Shown here: one piece after another, positions 27,764-37,153 of the stretch
Position numbering within the stretch: the stretch's first letter is position 1
How the letters are laid out: each line of letters begins with the position of its first letter
From: Edaphobacter flagellatus
GTDB taxonomy: Bacteria > Acidobacteriota > Terriglobia > Terriglobales > Acidobacteriaceae
DNA: 64,000 nt
NCBI RefSeq assembly: GCF_025264665.1
Contig: NZ_CP073697.1
Span: 3,887,501-3,951,500, forward strand
Direction of reading: 5' to 3'
Notes under the pieces: model-generated
What the model was told of the DNA's origin: nothing
What the model saw: only the letters and a program-made list of their open reading frames with translations
Database searches by the model: none
Translations under genes and position numbers: made by a program

Positions 27764-29460
27764 GCGAGGGCGTTCAGGTTTTTCTCGCGATTGAATGAGG
27801 CTGCTGAGCGTCTCTGCGTAGGCTGCGTGAGCAGATTATTCATCTGGAGATAGACGCCGTTGGTCCAGCCGAAGCCGACGACGTTGCTCTTGTAGCCGGT
27901 TGCGATTTCCACATTGGCGGTGCCGCTGACAACATTGTACTTCTCGCGGATAGTGCCATCGCGCAGAAAGTTATCTAGGATAGTCTGCGAAAATTTTGCT
28001 GCAATGCGGTCGGCATCGCTTGTGAAGTTGTATTGTGCGAGGCCTTTGATGGCGAGCCAGGTCGTGGGGGCCCAACCGAAGGGGAGGTCCCACTGTGTGC
28101 CGGAGTCAGTGTCGCTCATGGCGATGCCGCCTGGCCGCTCAAGGAGCGAAAGATGCCGGCGAAGAGAGGCGGCCTGGTCCGGCGTCGCAAGATTTGCCCA
28201 TAGGGGATAAAAGGCGCTGATGTAGTTGTATATTGACTTGCGATGATGGACGAAGTCGTAGTCGTAGAACATTCCTGCGTCTGCGTTCCAGAGATATTGA
28301 TTGATTGCGGTTTTACGGGCGGCTGCGCGACGGTTCCAATCGGCAGCCTCGCTGGACCGGCCGAGCAATGTAGCGAAGTGCGCCATGTCGCGCTCGTATT
28401 TGTAGAGCAGGCTGTTGAGGCAAACAGGAGCATAGCCGTCGGTTGATCCGCTGAAGGGGCCGAAGCGAAAGCTGGTATCAAAGCCTGACTCGCGCATGGC
28501 GCGATCGCCACGATAGAAAGCCGCGGTCAGGCGGTGGCCGTCAACGTGAGCTGCAGCGCAGACTTTGGAGGCCGTGATGTCGCAGCTTGTTTTTGCAAGT
28601 TCGGAAGTTTGCATTGGTGTTGGCTCGTCGGGAGCTTCGATAAGGTAGTCGGTCTGTACGCTGGGATGTGCGAGGAGCCAACGAATCACGTCTGGATAGT
28701 AAGTACTGTCGTCTGCCATCTCAGGGACAGGCCCTGCGCCTACATCGTCATAACGCGCAAGGCCCGTATCGCCGGCGAGGTGAGGCGCTGTAATCCAGAC
28801 ATTGTAGTCGCGTTTCGCATAGTTATAGGCGCGGGCGAGCCACGTCTTTGAGACGAAGTGTCCGCTGGGATGCTCGTAAAATTCGCGAATCATTGAAGTA
28901 AGAAAGGGCGGTTGCGAGCGGGTGAGGTGATAGGTGCGATTCGCGTTGAGGATGGAGCCGTAATTTTCAATCTCAAAGAAAAAATTCTCGATGATGCCCT
29001 GGGCCAGAGCAATCCGTTTGTCTGCAACCAGGCCGAGGATAATGAAGTAGCTATCCCATCCATACATCTCGTTGAAGCGCCCACCGGGGACGACATAAGG
29101 GTTCGGCAAATAGAGCAAACCTTCTTCGGAGACGTCTGCGGCAGTGACATCACCCATGTGTACGATCTTTCGCGGAAGATGACGAATTTCAACTCTGCAA
29201 TGCAGTTGCATGGCAGTGACGGAAGACGGTGTCTCCATGCCATAGGGAAGATAGAGAACAGGAGTCGTTTGTACTTTGGTGTCAACGACGGTAGAGCAGC
29301 TATTCATCGAGCGTGAAAGCGTGTCCCAGTTGGTGCGTATGTAGGAGAGTATCTTCGTCTTGTCGGCCGTACTGTGTGCATATGTGGGCTGAGGAGAAGC
29401 TGTACCGACAAGAATGAAAAGAAGCAGGAAGAGTGCAGGAAAGCGAGCCGCTGGCTTCAT
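27571..29460 (-). CDS. treA: Periplasmic trehalase, GH37
   Basis: 629 residues with a Sec signal peptide (cleavage near GTASPQ). Both trehalase signatures are present: PGGRFNEMYGWDSYFI and QWDLPFGWAPTTWLAIKGL. Further family blocks are RTYHLTRSQPPFLTSMIREF, EAPDEPTPMQTSELAKTS and GYKSNVVGFGWTNGVYLQM. It splits trehalose into two glucose units. The domain ends near residue 545. The last ~63 residues are basic, Ser/Pro/Arg-rich, lack family similarity, and are antisense to the end of the glycosidase gene, so the ancestral stop codon was probably lost. The enzyme core looks intact. Confidence 0.92.
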   Translation of the reverse strand: MKPAARFPALFLLLFILVGTASPQPTYAHSTADKTKILSYIRTNWDTLSRSMNSCSTVVDTKVQTTPVLYLPYGMETPSSVTAMQLHCRVEIRHLPRKIVHMGDVTAADVSEEGLLYLPNPYVVPGGRFNEMYGWDSYFIILGLVADKRIALAQGIIENFFFEIENYGSILNANRTYHLTRSQPPFLTSMIREFYEHPSGHFVSKTWLARAYNYAKRDYNVWITAPHLAGDTGLARYDDVGAGPVPEMADDSTYYPDVIRWLLAHPSVQTDYLIEAPDEPTPMQTSELAKTSCDITASKVCAAAHVDGHRLTAAFYRGDRAMRESGFDTSFRFGPFSGSTDGYAPVCLNSLLYKYERDMAHFATLLGRSSEAADWNRRAAARKTAINQYLWNADAGMFYDYDFVHHRKSIYNYISAFYPLWANLATPDQAASLRRHLSLLERPGGIAMSDTDSGTQWDLPFGWAPTTWLAIKGLAQYNFTSDADRIAAKFSQTILDNFLRDGTIREKYNVVSGTANVEIATGYKSNVVGFGWTNGVYLQMNNLLTQPTQRRSAASFNREKNLNALAYQLRTSTCRRYPSPAAKLTCTCSSSTIVPPSARSFKTAPFRRRRSLSDVPAIPSSSNRNERPS

Positions 29461-29983
29461 CGAAGATCTCCGAACTGCGAGATTAGTCTTTCGAACGTGC
29501 CTTATTTTATGCTGTGGTTCTCTTTTGCGTTGATGTGTAGAAAGGCAATCCGAATCAGGGGGAAGCCGCGTCGATAAGGTCTTGATTCGTCGAACCAGAG
29601 TAAGGATTATTTAGCAGAGCCAGAAACAACCTATGTGTTTTGTGTAAGTTTCCAAAGAGGAGGTATGACCATCATGCAGCGAGGGGTGTTCAGAAAGGTA
29701 GATTCACAAAAGAGCCTGAGCACCGGTGTCCTTTGTTGCACAAATTGAATTTGACAGAGTTACACCATAACGAGTAGCGTTCACCCGTTCATGAGTAGCT
29801 ATTCAGTCTGGCTGTAAATGTAGGTTCGGTTCGGTTGCAAGGCAGTTTCAAGGAAAGCTTTGAAAGTCCTGTCTCAACCAGAGGAACTTGCGAAAACGAG
29901 TTACACGTTCGACGAATTCGCAATCATGTATCCGTTTGGGAATGAGGCAGGACACGCAGTACTTTTTTCTGGAGTGTCTAGCG
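29461..29983 (+). other. Long leader region of the TonB receptor, with a possible 24-codon ORF
   Basis: This 520-base gap lies between trehalase and the receptor. It contains a possible small ORF at 29674-29748 (MQRGVFRKVDSQKSLSTGVL, then CCTN) with AGAGGAGG nine to sixteen bases upstream, one of the strongest ribosome sites in the window. TTGACA at 29753 could be a -35 but lacks a good -10. No other gene is seen. Confidence 0.35.
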
Positions 29984-32900
29984 ATGAGTGTCCAAACGCG
30001 AATCAAGCTGTTGTCCGTCATCTTTCTAGTAGTTTTCCTTGCCTTCACGACGAGCGCTGTTCGTGCACAGGCTGTGTATGGGGCGATTTACGGTACCGTA
30101 ACCGATTCCACGGGTGCGGTCGTTCCGAACGCAACGATAACGGTTACGGATGTGGCAAAGGGAACGACGAACACGGCAACTTCAAATGCTAGTGGCGAGT
30201 TCACTGTAGACCACTTGATACCCGATGTTTATAACGTTCGAGTGACGGCGCAGGGATTCCAAAATTTTCAACAGACAGGAGTGCAGGTCTTCGCGGATAC
30301 ATCGGTCAAAGTACAAGTGAGCTTAACGATCGGTGGATCAGACACGACTGTCGAAGTAAATGCTGACTCTGTACCTCTGTTGAAGACAGACCGCGCTGAT
30401 GTGTCGACAGTCTTCCAATCGAAGGAGATTCAAGACCTGCCCATTGCCGGGCGTAACTTTACGGGGCTGCAACTGCTGCTGCCGGGAGCGCAGGAGCTTG
30501 GGTGGAGCCATGCGGCAAGTGAGAATCCGCAGGGCAGCAAGCAGATCATGGTGGACGGGCAGGCCTTCGCCGGTACGGCATATGAGCTTGACGGAACCGA
30601 TAACCAGGACCCGATCCTCGGCATCATCGTGGTCAATCCGAATCTGGACTCTCTCTCGGAGTCAAAGATCACAACGCAGAACTTTGATGCAGAGTTTGGT
30701 AAGGCGGTTTCGTCGGTCGTAACAGCGCAGACGAAGTCGGGGTCTAACAAGTTCCATGGTTCTGCATTTGACTATCGCCAAAGTGCAGCGAACCTGGCAA
30801 AAGACCCGTTCACGCAAGGGCCAGGACGGGCCGCTGTTCCTGCAGCATTGAAGAACCAATTTGGTGGATCGATTGGCGGACCGATTTTAAAAGATAAGGT
30901 ATTTTTCTTCGGCGATTATCAGGGCGTCCGTCAGAAGGTGGGAACGGCCAACGTCCAGACGGTTCCATCATCGCTTGCTGTAGAGACATGCTTGGGCAAG
31001 CAGGTGGGGCCAAGTGGCATTCCTGGTTGCGACTTCAGCGAATATGCGGTTACTACTGCCAATGGTGGTCCCGGTGCTGTCATATATCAGGTGAATGGAA
31101 CCCCATATCCCGGGAACGTGATTCCTGCGTCGCAGGTCTCCCAACAGGCGAAGAATTTCTTCGCAATGTTGGAGCCATACAAGCCCAACACGGTCGGTAA
31201 TTTTAACGGCTTGAAGAACAATTATGCAGGATCGGGAACCGGAGGCCTGAACAGCGATCAGTGGGATGTTCGCGGCGATTACCAGATGAACGATAAGATC
31301 CATTTCTTTGGAAGATTCAGCCGGTTTACTGACACCCTAACCGGAAAAACGATGTTTGGCGCTGCCGGTGGTGCCGGATTTGGTTTAGGCGGATATGGCG
31401 GAACGTCAACTGGAGCCAATGACAGCGTTGCGCTAGGCACGGATATTGCGCTGAATGCAAAGCTGGTGACTGATATTCGACTAGGGTATTTTCGATACAA
31501 CATCATCACGTCCAAATATGACCAAAACGTTCAGTTGGCAAACCAGCTTGGCATACCCGGTATGAACACTTCCGATCCAATTACAGGCGGTGCCCCGAGC
31601 TTCCAGCTAGAGGAGGTAGGTTCGTTTGCCGGAAAAGCCGAGCCATCGAATCCACAGAGCCAGGGACCACAGTATGGCGCTGGTCTAAACGTGGATCGTT
31701 GCAACTGTCCCTTGAAAGAGCGCGAAGATCAATACCAGTTAGTCAACAACTGGACGAAGATAATTGGGAATCATTCCATCAAATTTGGAGCTGACCTGCG
31801 TTATGCTCGCAATCTACGTGTGCCGAGCGACAATGATCGCACAGGAATCCTCTACTTCAGTGCTCAACCGACGTCGAACGGATCTACTGGGGGGCTTAGT
31901 TTTGCAACGTTCGCTTTAGGCAAGGTAACCGGATTCAAGCGTTATGTGAGCACTTCTACAAACGCGAAAGAATTTCAGAAGCGCGACTTCTTCTACGTTC
32001 AGGATACGTGGAGGGTGACTCCGAAGCTAACGTTCAACTATGGCCTCCGATACGAGTTTTACTTCCCTGAGACGATCAATGCCAAGGCTAACGGTGCCTT
32101 GCTCGATATGAATACAGGTTTCCTGAATGTTGCAGGTGTAGGCAATATTGCAAGCAATATGAACTGGGGAAGAGATACGAATACGTACAGTCCGAGAATC
32201 GGTATTGCGTACCAGGTGACGCCGGCAACTGTGATTCGCGGTGGCTACGGTCGCAGTTTCGATATCGGTGTCTTTGGCTCGATCTTCGGACATGCTGCGA
32301 CACAAAACCTGCCAATTCTTTCAAGCCAGGAGATTGTATCGACCGGTGGCGCTTTGAGTCAGGCGTTTATGTTGGCGTCGGGACCTCCTGCTCCAACACC
32401 GACCCCTGTTCCCGGCAATGGGTTATTGCCGAATCCCGGGTACGCGGTCAACTCGAGGGCCCGGCCTAATTCGCTGCGTCTCCCAAGTTTGGATGCCTGG
32501 AATGTTTCGCTGCAACAATCCTTCACGCCGACGGTGTCTTTAACAGTTGCTTATGTCGGGAATAAAGGGACACATACGCTCGGCGACACTGCCGGTAATA
32601 CGACGAACCCCAATGAGTCTGCTATCTTCCTGCCGGCGCAGTATAGTATCACCGGTCAGCCACTCCACTATGATCCATCAGTTAGCTCGACAACCAACTA
32701 TGGAGTGAAAGCCTTGAACGGACAGCCTGTCCCAGGCATCTCTCCTTCCGGCGGCACCGGGAATCAGACCTATCTGCAGCGCTACTATGGGGGGAAATTG
32801 CCCGCATGTGCTGTAGCCGGATACCAGGCACAAGTGGGCGATCCGTTAATCGGGCCAGGCCAGTGCGGTTGGACGAATGGTATTACGGATTACAGCAACA

Positions 32901-33640
32901 ACTTCAATTCGCACTACAACGCACTGCAGGTAACGTTGACGAAGCAATTCAGCAAAGGGCTTTCGGTCAATGGAAACTATGCGTGGCAACGCGCTGTCAG
33001 TTACCAGACCAGTTTTTCCAGCTGGGACATGAGAGCAGTGAAGGGACGTGATAGTTCGCTACGACAGCAGCAGGTCATCATCTACGGACTGTATGAACTT
33101 CCCTTCGGACGAAATAAGCTATTGCTCAGCAATATCCCTTCGGCGTTGAACTATATCGTGGATGGATGGCAGCTTAGTCCGGTATTGAATTACTCGAGTG
33201 GTTTGCCCTTTTCGCTTTCCTACAACGCATGTAGTGCATCGGCCCCTGGCTCGGCGCCATGCCTGGTCAATGGAAATCCTGGCGCATTCCAGCCGCAAAT
33301 ATCGGGTTTCTCGGGGAATGGTCTCGTATATTTCAAAGGAAAACCATTGAGCCAGACTCCATTTACAGCTCCCGGGCTGGACCAGATCGGAACCATTGGA
33401 AGAAACAGCGTATTTGGTCCCCACTTCTTCAACACGGATCTTGCGGTCTCTAAAAATTTTCAGATTCACGAGGATGCGTTCTTGCAGTTCCGCATGGATG
33501 CGTTCAATGTATTCAACTACATTAGCTTTGGACTGCCGAGCGGAAACATCGAACAGGACGGAGCGATCAGTAACGGACCGGGTAAGGATGGCACCGCGAA
33601 TCCGCGGCAGCTGCAATTCTCGTTACGTGTTCAGTTCTGA
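29984..33640 (+). CDS. Oar-like TonB-dependent outer-membrane receptor with carboxypeptidase-regulatory domain
   Basis: 1218 residues from ATG 29984 (TGGAG upstream), which starts a signal peptide (IKLLSVIFLVVFLAFTTSAV, cleavage after RAQA). Residues about 32-115 form the carboxypeptidase-regulatory-like beta-sandwich (IYGTVTDSTGAVVPNATITV, ASGEFTVDHLIPDVYNVRV). A TonB plug follows (about 125-260; LPIAGRNFTGLQLLLPGAQE, GSNKFHGSAFDYRQS), then a large barrel ending in the strand LQFSLRVQF with C-terminal Phe. Acidobacteriota carry many such receptors, probably for uptake of oligosaccharides or other large substrates. The ligand is unknown; neighbouring trehalase and glycosidase suggest sugars. 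An upstream in-frame ATG (29888) would precede the signal peptide and is rejected. Confidence 0.93.
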   Translation: MSVQTRIKLLSVIFLVVFLAFTTSAVRAQAVYGAIYGTVTDSTGAVVPNATITVTDVAKGTTNTATSNASGEFTVDHLIPDVYNVRVTAQGFQNFQQTGVQVFADTSVKVQVSLTIGGSDTTVEVNADSVPLLKTDRADVSTVFQSKEIQDLPIAGRNFTGLQLLLPGAQELGWSHAASENPQGSKQIMVDGQAFAGTAYELDGTDNQDPILGIIVVNPNLDSLSESKITTQNFDAEFGKAVSSVVTAQTKSGSNKFHGSAFDYRQSAANLAKDPFTQGPGRAAVPAALKNQFGGSIGGPILKDKVFFFGDYQGVRQKVGTANVQTVPSSLAVETCLGKQVGPSGIPGCDFSEYAVTTANGGPGAVIYQVNGTPYPGNVIPASQVSQQAKNFFAMLEPYKPNTVGNFNGLKNNYAGSGTGGLNSDQWDVRGDYQMNDKIHFFGRFSRFTDTLTGKTMFGAAGGAGFGLGGYGGTSTGANDSVALGTDIALNAKLVTDIRLGYFRYNIITSKYDQNVQLANQLGIPGMNTSDPITGGAPSFQLEEVGSFAGKAEPSNPQSQGPQYGAGLNVDRCNCPLKEREDQYQLVNNWTKIIGNHSIKFGADLRYARNLRVPSDNDRTGILYFSAQPTSNGSTGGLSFATFALGKVTGFKRYVSTSTNAKEFQKRDFFYVQDTWRVTPKLTFNYGLRYEFYFPETINAKANGALLDMNTGFLNVAGVGNIASNMNWGRDTNTYSPRIGIAYQVTPATVIRGGYGRSFDIGVFGSIFGHAATQNLPILSSQEIVSTGGALSQAFMLASGPPAPTPTPVPGNGLLPNPGYAVNSRARPNSLRLPSLDAWNVSLQQSFTPTVSLTVAYVGNKGTHTLGDTAGNTTNPNESAIFLPAQYSITGQPLHYDPSVSSTTNYGVKALNGQPVPGISPSGGTGNQTYLQRYYGGKLPACAVAGYQAQVGDPLIGPGQCGWTNGITDYSNNFNSHYNALQVTLTKQFSKGLSVNGNYAWQRAVSYQTSFSSWDMRAVKGRDSSLRQQQVIIYGLYELPFGRNKLLLSNIPSALNYIVDGWQLSPVLNYSSGLPFSLSYNACSASAPGSAPCLVNGNPGAFQPQISGFSGNGLVYFKGKPLSQTPFTAPGLDQIGTIGRNSVFGPHFFNTDLAVSKNFQIHEDAFLQFRMDAFNVFNYISFGLPSGNIEQDGAISNGPGKDGTANPRQLQFSLRVQF

Positions 33641-33660
33641 CGCATTTGGAGTTGCCGATT

Positions 33661-33692
33661 GTAGAGAAGGGAAGCCAAGGCTTCCCTTCTAC
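33661..33692 (+). terminator. Hairpin between the receptor and the TPR gene
   Basis: aagggaagcc/ggcttccctt forms a 10-bp stem with a 2-base AA spacer, extended by gtag/ctac across a 2-base bulge. It lies 20 bases after the receptor stop. The T-run is poor, so partial read-through into the TPR gene is likely. Confidence 0.6.
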
Positions 33693-33732
33693 TATTTGGA
33701 AGTAGACTCTAAAAGAGTTGCAGGGGACTGAG

Positions 33733-34779
33733 ATGAAGTCGCTCGGTGTGTATGCTGCATTGGCTGTCGCGATAACAATGGCTGGGGTGCAGATTGCGGG
33801 TGCTCAGACGCCGGATAGTCCCGGTGCTACCGCAATACAGCAGAACTCGGAGATGCAGCGTAGCTTAGCTGAGGCGCGAAAACTGATTGACCGAGGCAGA
33901 GCCGCAGATGCGCTGAAACAACTGGATGCGTTGACAGCAGAGAAGCCAGGTGCTGCTGGCATCAATACGCTACGAGGCACGGCGCTGTATGCACAAAGCA
34001 ATTTTGCCGAAGCGGATACAGCATTCGACAAGGCATTGAAGCAAAACCCGCGCGATGAAGAAGCCACGCAGATGCGTGGGTTGACTCTGTTTCGGTTGGG
34101 GAGGTCTGCGGAGGCGATTCCATTGCTTGAGGCCGCTCACAACTGGACTCCAGAGACGAAGACCGATCCGAGCTATGCGCTGGCCCTCTGCTATATCGAT
34201 ACGCACCGTTACGATGATGCTCGCCATGCCTTTGCTTCGCAGTACGGCTTCGGACCGAATTCGGCGGCGGCCTATCTGCTGGCCGCCCGCATGCTGCTGC
34301 GCAGGAACCATGTTCTAGTAGCCAGGGAGTTCGGGGCAAAGGCGCTTGAGATTGATCCGCAGCTTCCACAGGCGCATCAGTTGCTCGGAGAGATTGCGCT
34401 TGCAGGAGAGCATGTGGACGAAGCGATCGCAGAATTTGAAAAGGAGCGCGCCCGCAATCCTTTAGAAGGTAGCCTCTACGATCGGCTGGGGGATGCTTAT
34501 ATACGTGCAGGTGATTACACGCGCGCACAACGTGCCCTGCAGCAGGCTCTTCTGCTAGAGCCGAATACGACGGGTCCTTATATTCTGCTGGGCAAAGCGC
34601 TCTTGAGAGTACAGGATGGAGTGAATGCGGCACTTTATCTGGAACGCGCGGAGAAGATGGATCCCGGCAACACGATGACCCACGCATTATTGGGGCAGGC
34701 GTATCGAATGCTGGGGCGCGCGGAGGATGCGAAGCGCCAGAGCGAGTTTGTACAGAAGCTACAATCCGCAGATAAGTGA
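33733..34779 (+). CDS. Exported tetratricopeptide-repeat protein
   Basis: 348 residues from ATG 33733, with a signal peptide (SLGVYAALAVAITMAGV, cleavage near AGAQ). About eight TPR units follow (AEARKLIDRGRAADALKQLD, TLRGTALYAQSNFAEADTAF, LYDRLGDAYIRAGDYTRAQR, YILLGKALLRVQDGVNAALY, HALLGQAYRMLGRAEDAKRQ). It lies 92 bases after the Oar-like receptor on the same strand, and TPR proteins often accompany such receptors in this phylum, so it may help at the outer membrane or periplasm. Exact role unknown. Confidence 0.88.
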   Translation: MKSLGVYAALAVAITMAGVQIAGAQTPDSPGATAIQQNSEMQRSLAEARKLIDRGRAADALKQLDALTAEKPGAAGINTLRGTALYAQSNFAEADTAFDKALKQNPRDEEATQMRGLTLFRLGRSAEAIPLLEAAHNWTPETKTDPSYALALCYIDTHRYDDARHAFASQYGFGPNSAAAYLLAARMLLRRNHVLVAREFGAKALEIDPQLPQAHQLLGEIALAGEHVDEAIAEFEKERARNPLEGSLYDRLGDAYIRAGDYTRAQRALQQALLLEPNTTGPYILLGKALLRVQDGVNAALYLERAEKMDPGNTMTHALLGQAYRMLGRAEDAKRQSEFVQKLQSADK

Positions 34780-34960
34780 CAACTGAATTTATTCGGTAAC
34801 GACACCGCACCTACTACAAGTACGTGCTCCATCGAAGATTGGAGATATCTTTCCACCCTCGTGGGGAGGACAGTATTTAGAGGATGAGCCACAATGCTTC
34901 GACCAACTACGAATGCAACTGGAGAATAGTTGCTTATATTCAGTCTGTTTGAAGGACATT

Positions 34961-35146
34961 TTGTGGGAGCTTAACCAAAAGTTTTGGAGTGCTTTCCTCC
35001 TGTTGAATCTTGCTGTTGCACTTGCCGAAGCACAGACGAATTACGTTGCGTTACGTAGGATGGTATTGGATCCGCAGGACCTGGGGATACCGTCGGCGAG
35101 CATCACGTTAGATGAGAAGACGTGGCGAGGCCGTTCCTGCCTCTAG
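34961..35146 (+). pseudogene. Truncated start of a second carboxypeptidase-regulatory/TonB receptor
   Basis: From TTG 34961 (GAAGGA just upstream) a signal peptide (KFWSAFLLLNLAVALAEAQT) leads into LDPQDLGIPSASITLDEKT. That stretch has the pattern of the first strands of the same regulatory domain as the 29984 receptor (compare VTDSTGAVVPNATITV). Similarity stops at about base 35125 and the frame ends at 35146 after 61 residues, where a full receptor would need about 1000 more. The break coincides with the broken end of an SMI1/KNR4-like fragment on the other strand. The intergenic part 34780-34960 shows no gene. Confidence 0.6.
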
Positions 35147-35330
35147 TCAGAAACTGATTAAAGTCATGCGGCAGGGAGACTTTATGGGCATCTCTAAATG
35201 CCACCACGTCGGCTTTGGCTAGCGGTGGGTTTAATTGAAAACCGTGAACATCGGCTCCAAAGACAGGTGGCTGCCTACTCCGCAAGAATGCTAACGCGTC
35301 CGTTATGCGTGAGGTATCGATTCCGGGCAC
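35103..35330 (-). pseudogene. Truncated SMI1/KNR4 (SUKH)-like protein
   Basis: 75 residues. The stretch NPPLAKADVVAFRDAHKVSL, then PHDFNQFLTRGRNG, has the SMI1/KNR4 hallmark pattern (proline, then an acidic/hydrophobic helix, Leu-Pro-x-Asp-[FY]-x-x-Phe-Leu, Asn-Gly). Family members run about 130-200 residues; here the similarity ends at Asn-Gly and a stop follows eight residues later. SUKH proteins are often immunity proteins of toxin systems. The ORF starts 6 bases after the sdhB stop on the same strand. It looks like the N-terminal half of a gene cut by the same event that cut the receptor remnant. Confidence 0.5.
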
Positions 35331-35336
35331 GAGACG

Positions 35337-36104
35337 CTACCGCGTGAACATGTCCTTGACCTGCTGGATGAAGACATCCCGGCCCATGTCGCTGATGGCC
35401 TCGGTGAGGGGGAGTTCCTTGGGGCAGGCTACGACGCAGTTCTGGGCGAAGCCGCACTCCTGAATGCCGCCTTCGCCGGAGAGGGCGCGGAGGCGGTCCT
35501 CTTTCAGCACGGCGCCGGAGGGGTCCATGTTGAAGAGCTTGGCCTGCGCGATGGTGGCTGCTCCGACGAAGTTGGTAGAGACGTTGAACTGCGGGCAAAC
35601 CTCCATGCAGCAGCAGCAGGAGATGCAGTTGGAGAGCGGATAGCGCTGTTCCTGCACCTGCGGGAACTGCTTGGGACCGGTGCCGAGGTCGTAGGTTCCG
35701 TCGATGGGCACCCAGGCCTTGACTGTCTTGAGGTTTTCGAAGAGGACGGAACGATCAACGGCGAGGTCGCGGACCACGGGGAACTTGGAGAGCGGGGCCA
35801 GCGTGATGGGCTGGCCGGGTCGCTCGGCCTGGAGCTTGTCGACGAGGGCGGAGCAGGCCATGCGGGCTTTGCCATTGATCAACATCGCGCAGCTTCCGCA
35901 GATCTCTTCCAGGCAGTTGGAGTCGTAGGTTACGGGCGTGGTGGCTTTGCCGGCGATATCGACGGGATTGAGCGCGATTTCACCAAGCACGGAAGTGATG
36001 TTCATGCCGGGGCGATAGGGGATCTCGAACTTCTCGATGACGGCTGCAGTATCGGGGCTGGCCTGACGCTTGATCTCGACTTGGATGGTGGTGGGCATGG
36101 TCAT
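35337..36104 (-). CDS. sdhB: Succinate dehydrogenase iron-sulfur subunit
   Basis: 255 residues. The [2Fe-2S] ferredoxin-like domain has CLEEICGSCAMLINGKARMA followed by Cys. The C-terminal domain has CISCCCCMEVCPQF and CGFAQNCVVACPKELPLTE for the [4Fe-4S] and [3Fe-4S] centres. It passes electrons from the flavin of SdhA to the membrane cytochrome b. The sequence and the single cytochrome b subunit point to the type-B group of SQR enzymes. Start at MTMP or at the second Met. It is separated from sdhA by two other genes, which is unusual. Confidence 0.96.
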   Translation of the reverse strand: MTMPTTIQVEIKRQASPDTAAVIEKFEIPYRPGMNITSVLGEIALNPVDIAGKATTPVTYDSNCLEEICGSCAMLINGKARMACSALVDKLQAERPGQPITLAPLSKFPVVRDLAVDRSVLFENLKTVKAWVPIDGTYDLGTGPKQFPQVQEQRYPLSNCISCCCCMEVCPQFNVSTNFVGAATIAQAKLFNMDPSGAVLKEDRLRALSGEGGIQECGFAQNCVVACPKELPLTEAISDMGRDVFIQQVKDMFTR

Positions 36105-36110
36105 TTTTCC

Positions 36111-37106
36111 TTAGCTTGGTGTAACGGCGGGATAAGGGGTTTTGATTCGCCGTGAGTGTGCAAATGCAAGAGATGGTTTTTCTACAAAGAACCAGGAGAG
36201 GGCGGCACCGAGGGCGACGGCCACGAGGGTAACGATAAGGGCGGCCCAGGGGTGTGCGGCGTAGAGTCCGGCGGCAACGACGATCTGGATGATGGGCCAG
36301 TGCAGGACGTAAGTGCCGTAGGAGAAGTCTCCCCAGCGCGTGGGGCCTTTGACGGTGGGCAGCAGCAGCGAGGCCGCGAGAGTGAGTGTGGCGACGGCGG
36401 CGGGGCGCAGGATGAACCATCCGGTGATGGCGTGCGCGACGTACATGAGGGCGGCGGTGAGGGTGATCCAGCGGCCGTTGGCCTCGAACCAGCGGAGGTG
36501 ATAGTGGATGAGCGCACCGATCATGAAGAAGGAGAGCTGGCCTGGGAGCTGCACGGCGAGGGTCTCATGGTTGGCCATGGCGATGCGGTAGATGATGGAG
36601 AGCGCGAACAGCGTCCAGAGGACGGCGTCGCGATGGAGACGGCGGCAGAGCCAGACGATGATGGGGACGGCGATGTAGAACATCACCTCGATCTTGATGG
36701 TCCAGAGAGCTCCGTTGAGAACCGGCATCGGGTTGTTGGGGAAGACGCCGGGGATGGAGCTGTGCAGGAAGGTGGCGAAGCTGAGGTTGGCCAGCAGGAA
36801 GGGACCGACGTGATAGCTGTGGTAGTAGAAGGCGATGGCGAGGCAGAGGGCGGTGGCGAGCCAATAGCCTGGCAGGATACGAGCCGCGCGTTTGATCCAG
36901 TAGTCGCCAAGCGAAGAGGCGCGTTCCCAGCTGGCGAAGATGAGAAAGCCGGAGATGGCGAAGAAGCCTTCGACGGCAAGGTGGCCGCTGAAGTAGCGGG
37001 GGAGCGGCTCAAAGAGGGGAGCACCGCTAACGTGGCCGACGTGAAAGAAGACAACGACGGTGGCGAGGAGCAGTCGGATGATGTCGAAGTTGTTCTCGCG
37101 CTTCAT
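36111..37106 (-). CDS. Acyltransferase 3 family membrane protein (OafA/YrhL type)
   Basis: 331 residues, about ten membrane helices. It opens with NFDIIRLLLATVVVFFHVGH, has VEGFFAISGFLIFASWERAS and YWIKRAARILPGYW, and later LNGALWTIKIEVMFYIAVPI, the four family signatures including the His of motif 1 and the Arg of motif 3. Members transfer acyl groups to sugars of surface polysaccharides or other carriers. It sits inside the succinate dehydrogenase operon between a small membrane gene and sdhB, 6 bases ahead of sdhB, so it is probably cotranscribed. A link to SDH is not known. Confidence 0.92.
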   Translation of the reverse strand: MKRENNFDIIRLLLATVVVFFHVGHVSGAPLFEPLPRYFSGHLAVEGFFAISGFLIFASWERASSLGDYWIKRAARILPGYWLATALCLAIAFYYHSYHVGPFLLANLSFATFLHSSIPGVFPNNPMPVLNGALWTIKIEVMFYIAVPIIVWLCRRLHRDAVLWTLFALSIIYRIAMANHETLAVQLPGQLSFFMIGALIHYHLRWFEANGRWITLTAALMYVAHAITGWFILRPAAVATLTLAASLLLPTVKGPTRWGDFSYGTYVLHWPIIQIVVAAGLYAAHPWAALIVTLVAVALGAALSWFFVEKPSLAFAHSRRIKTPYPAVTPS

Positions 37107-37153
37107 CGAGTGGGCACCCGCCTTGCTGCGTATGGATGGTTGGTAGCACGAAC

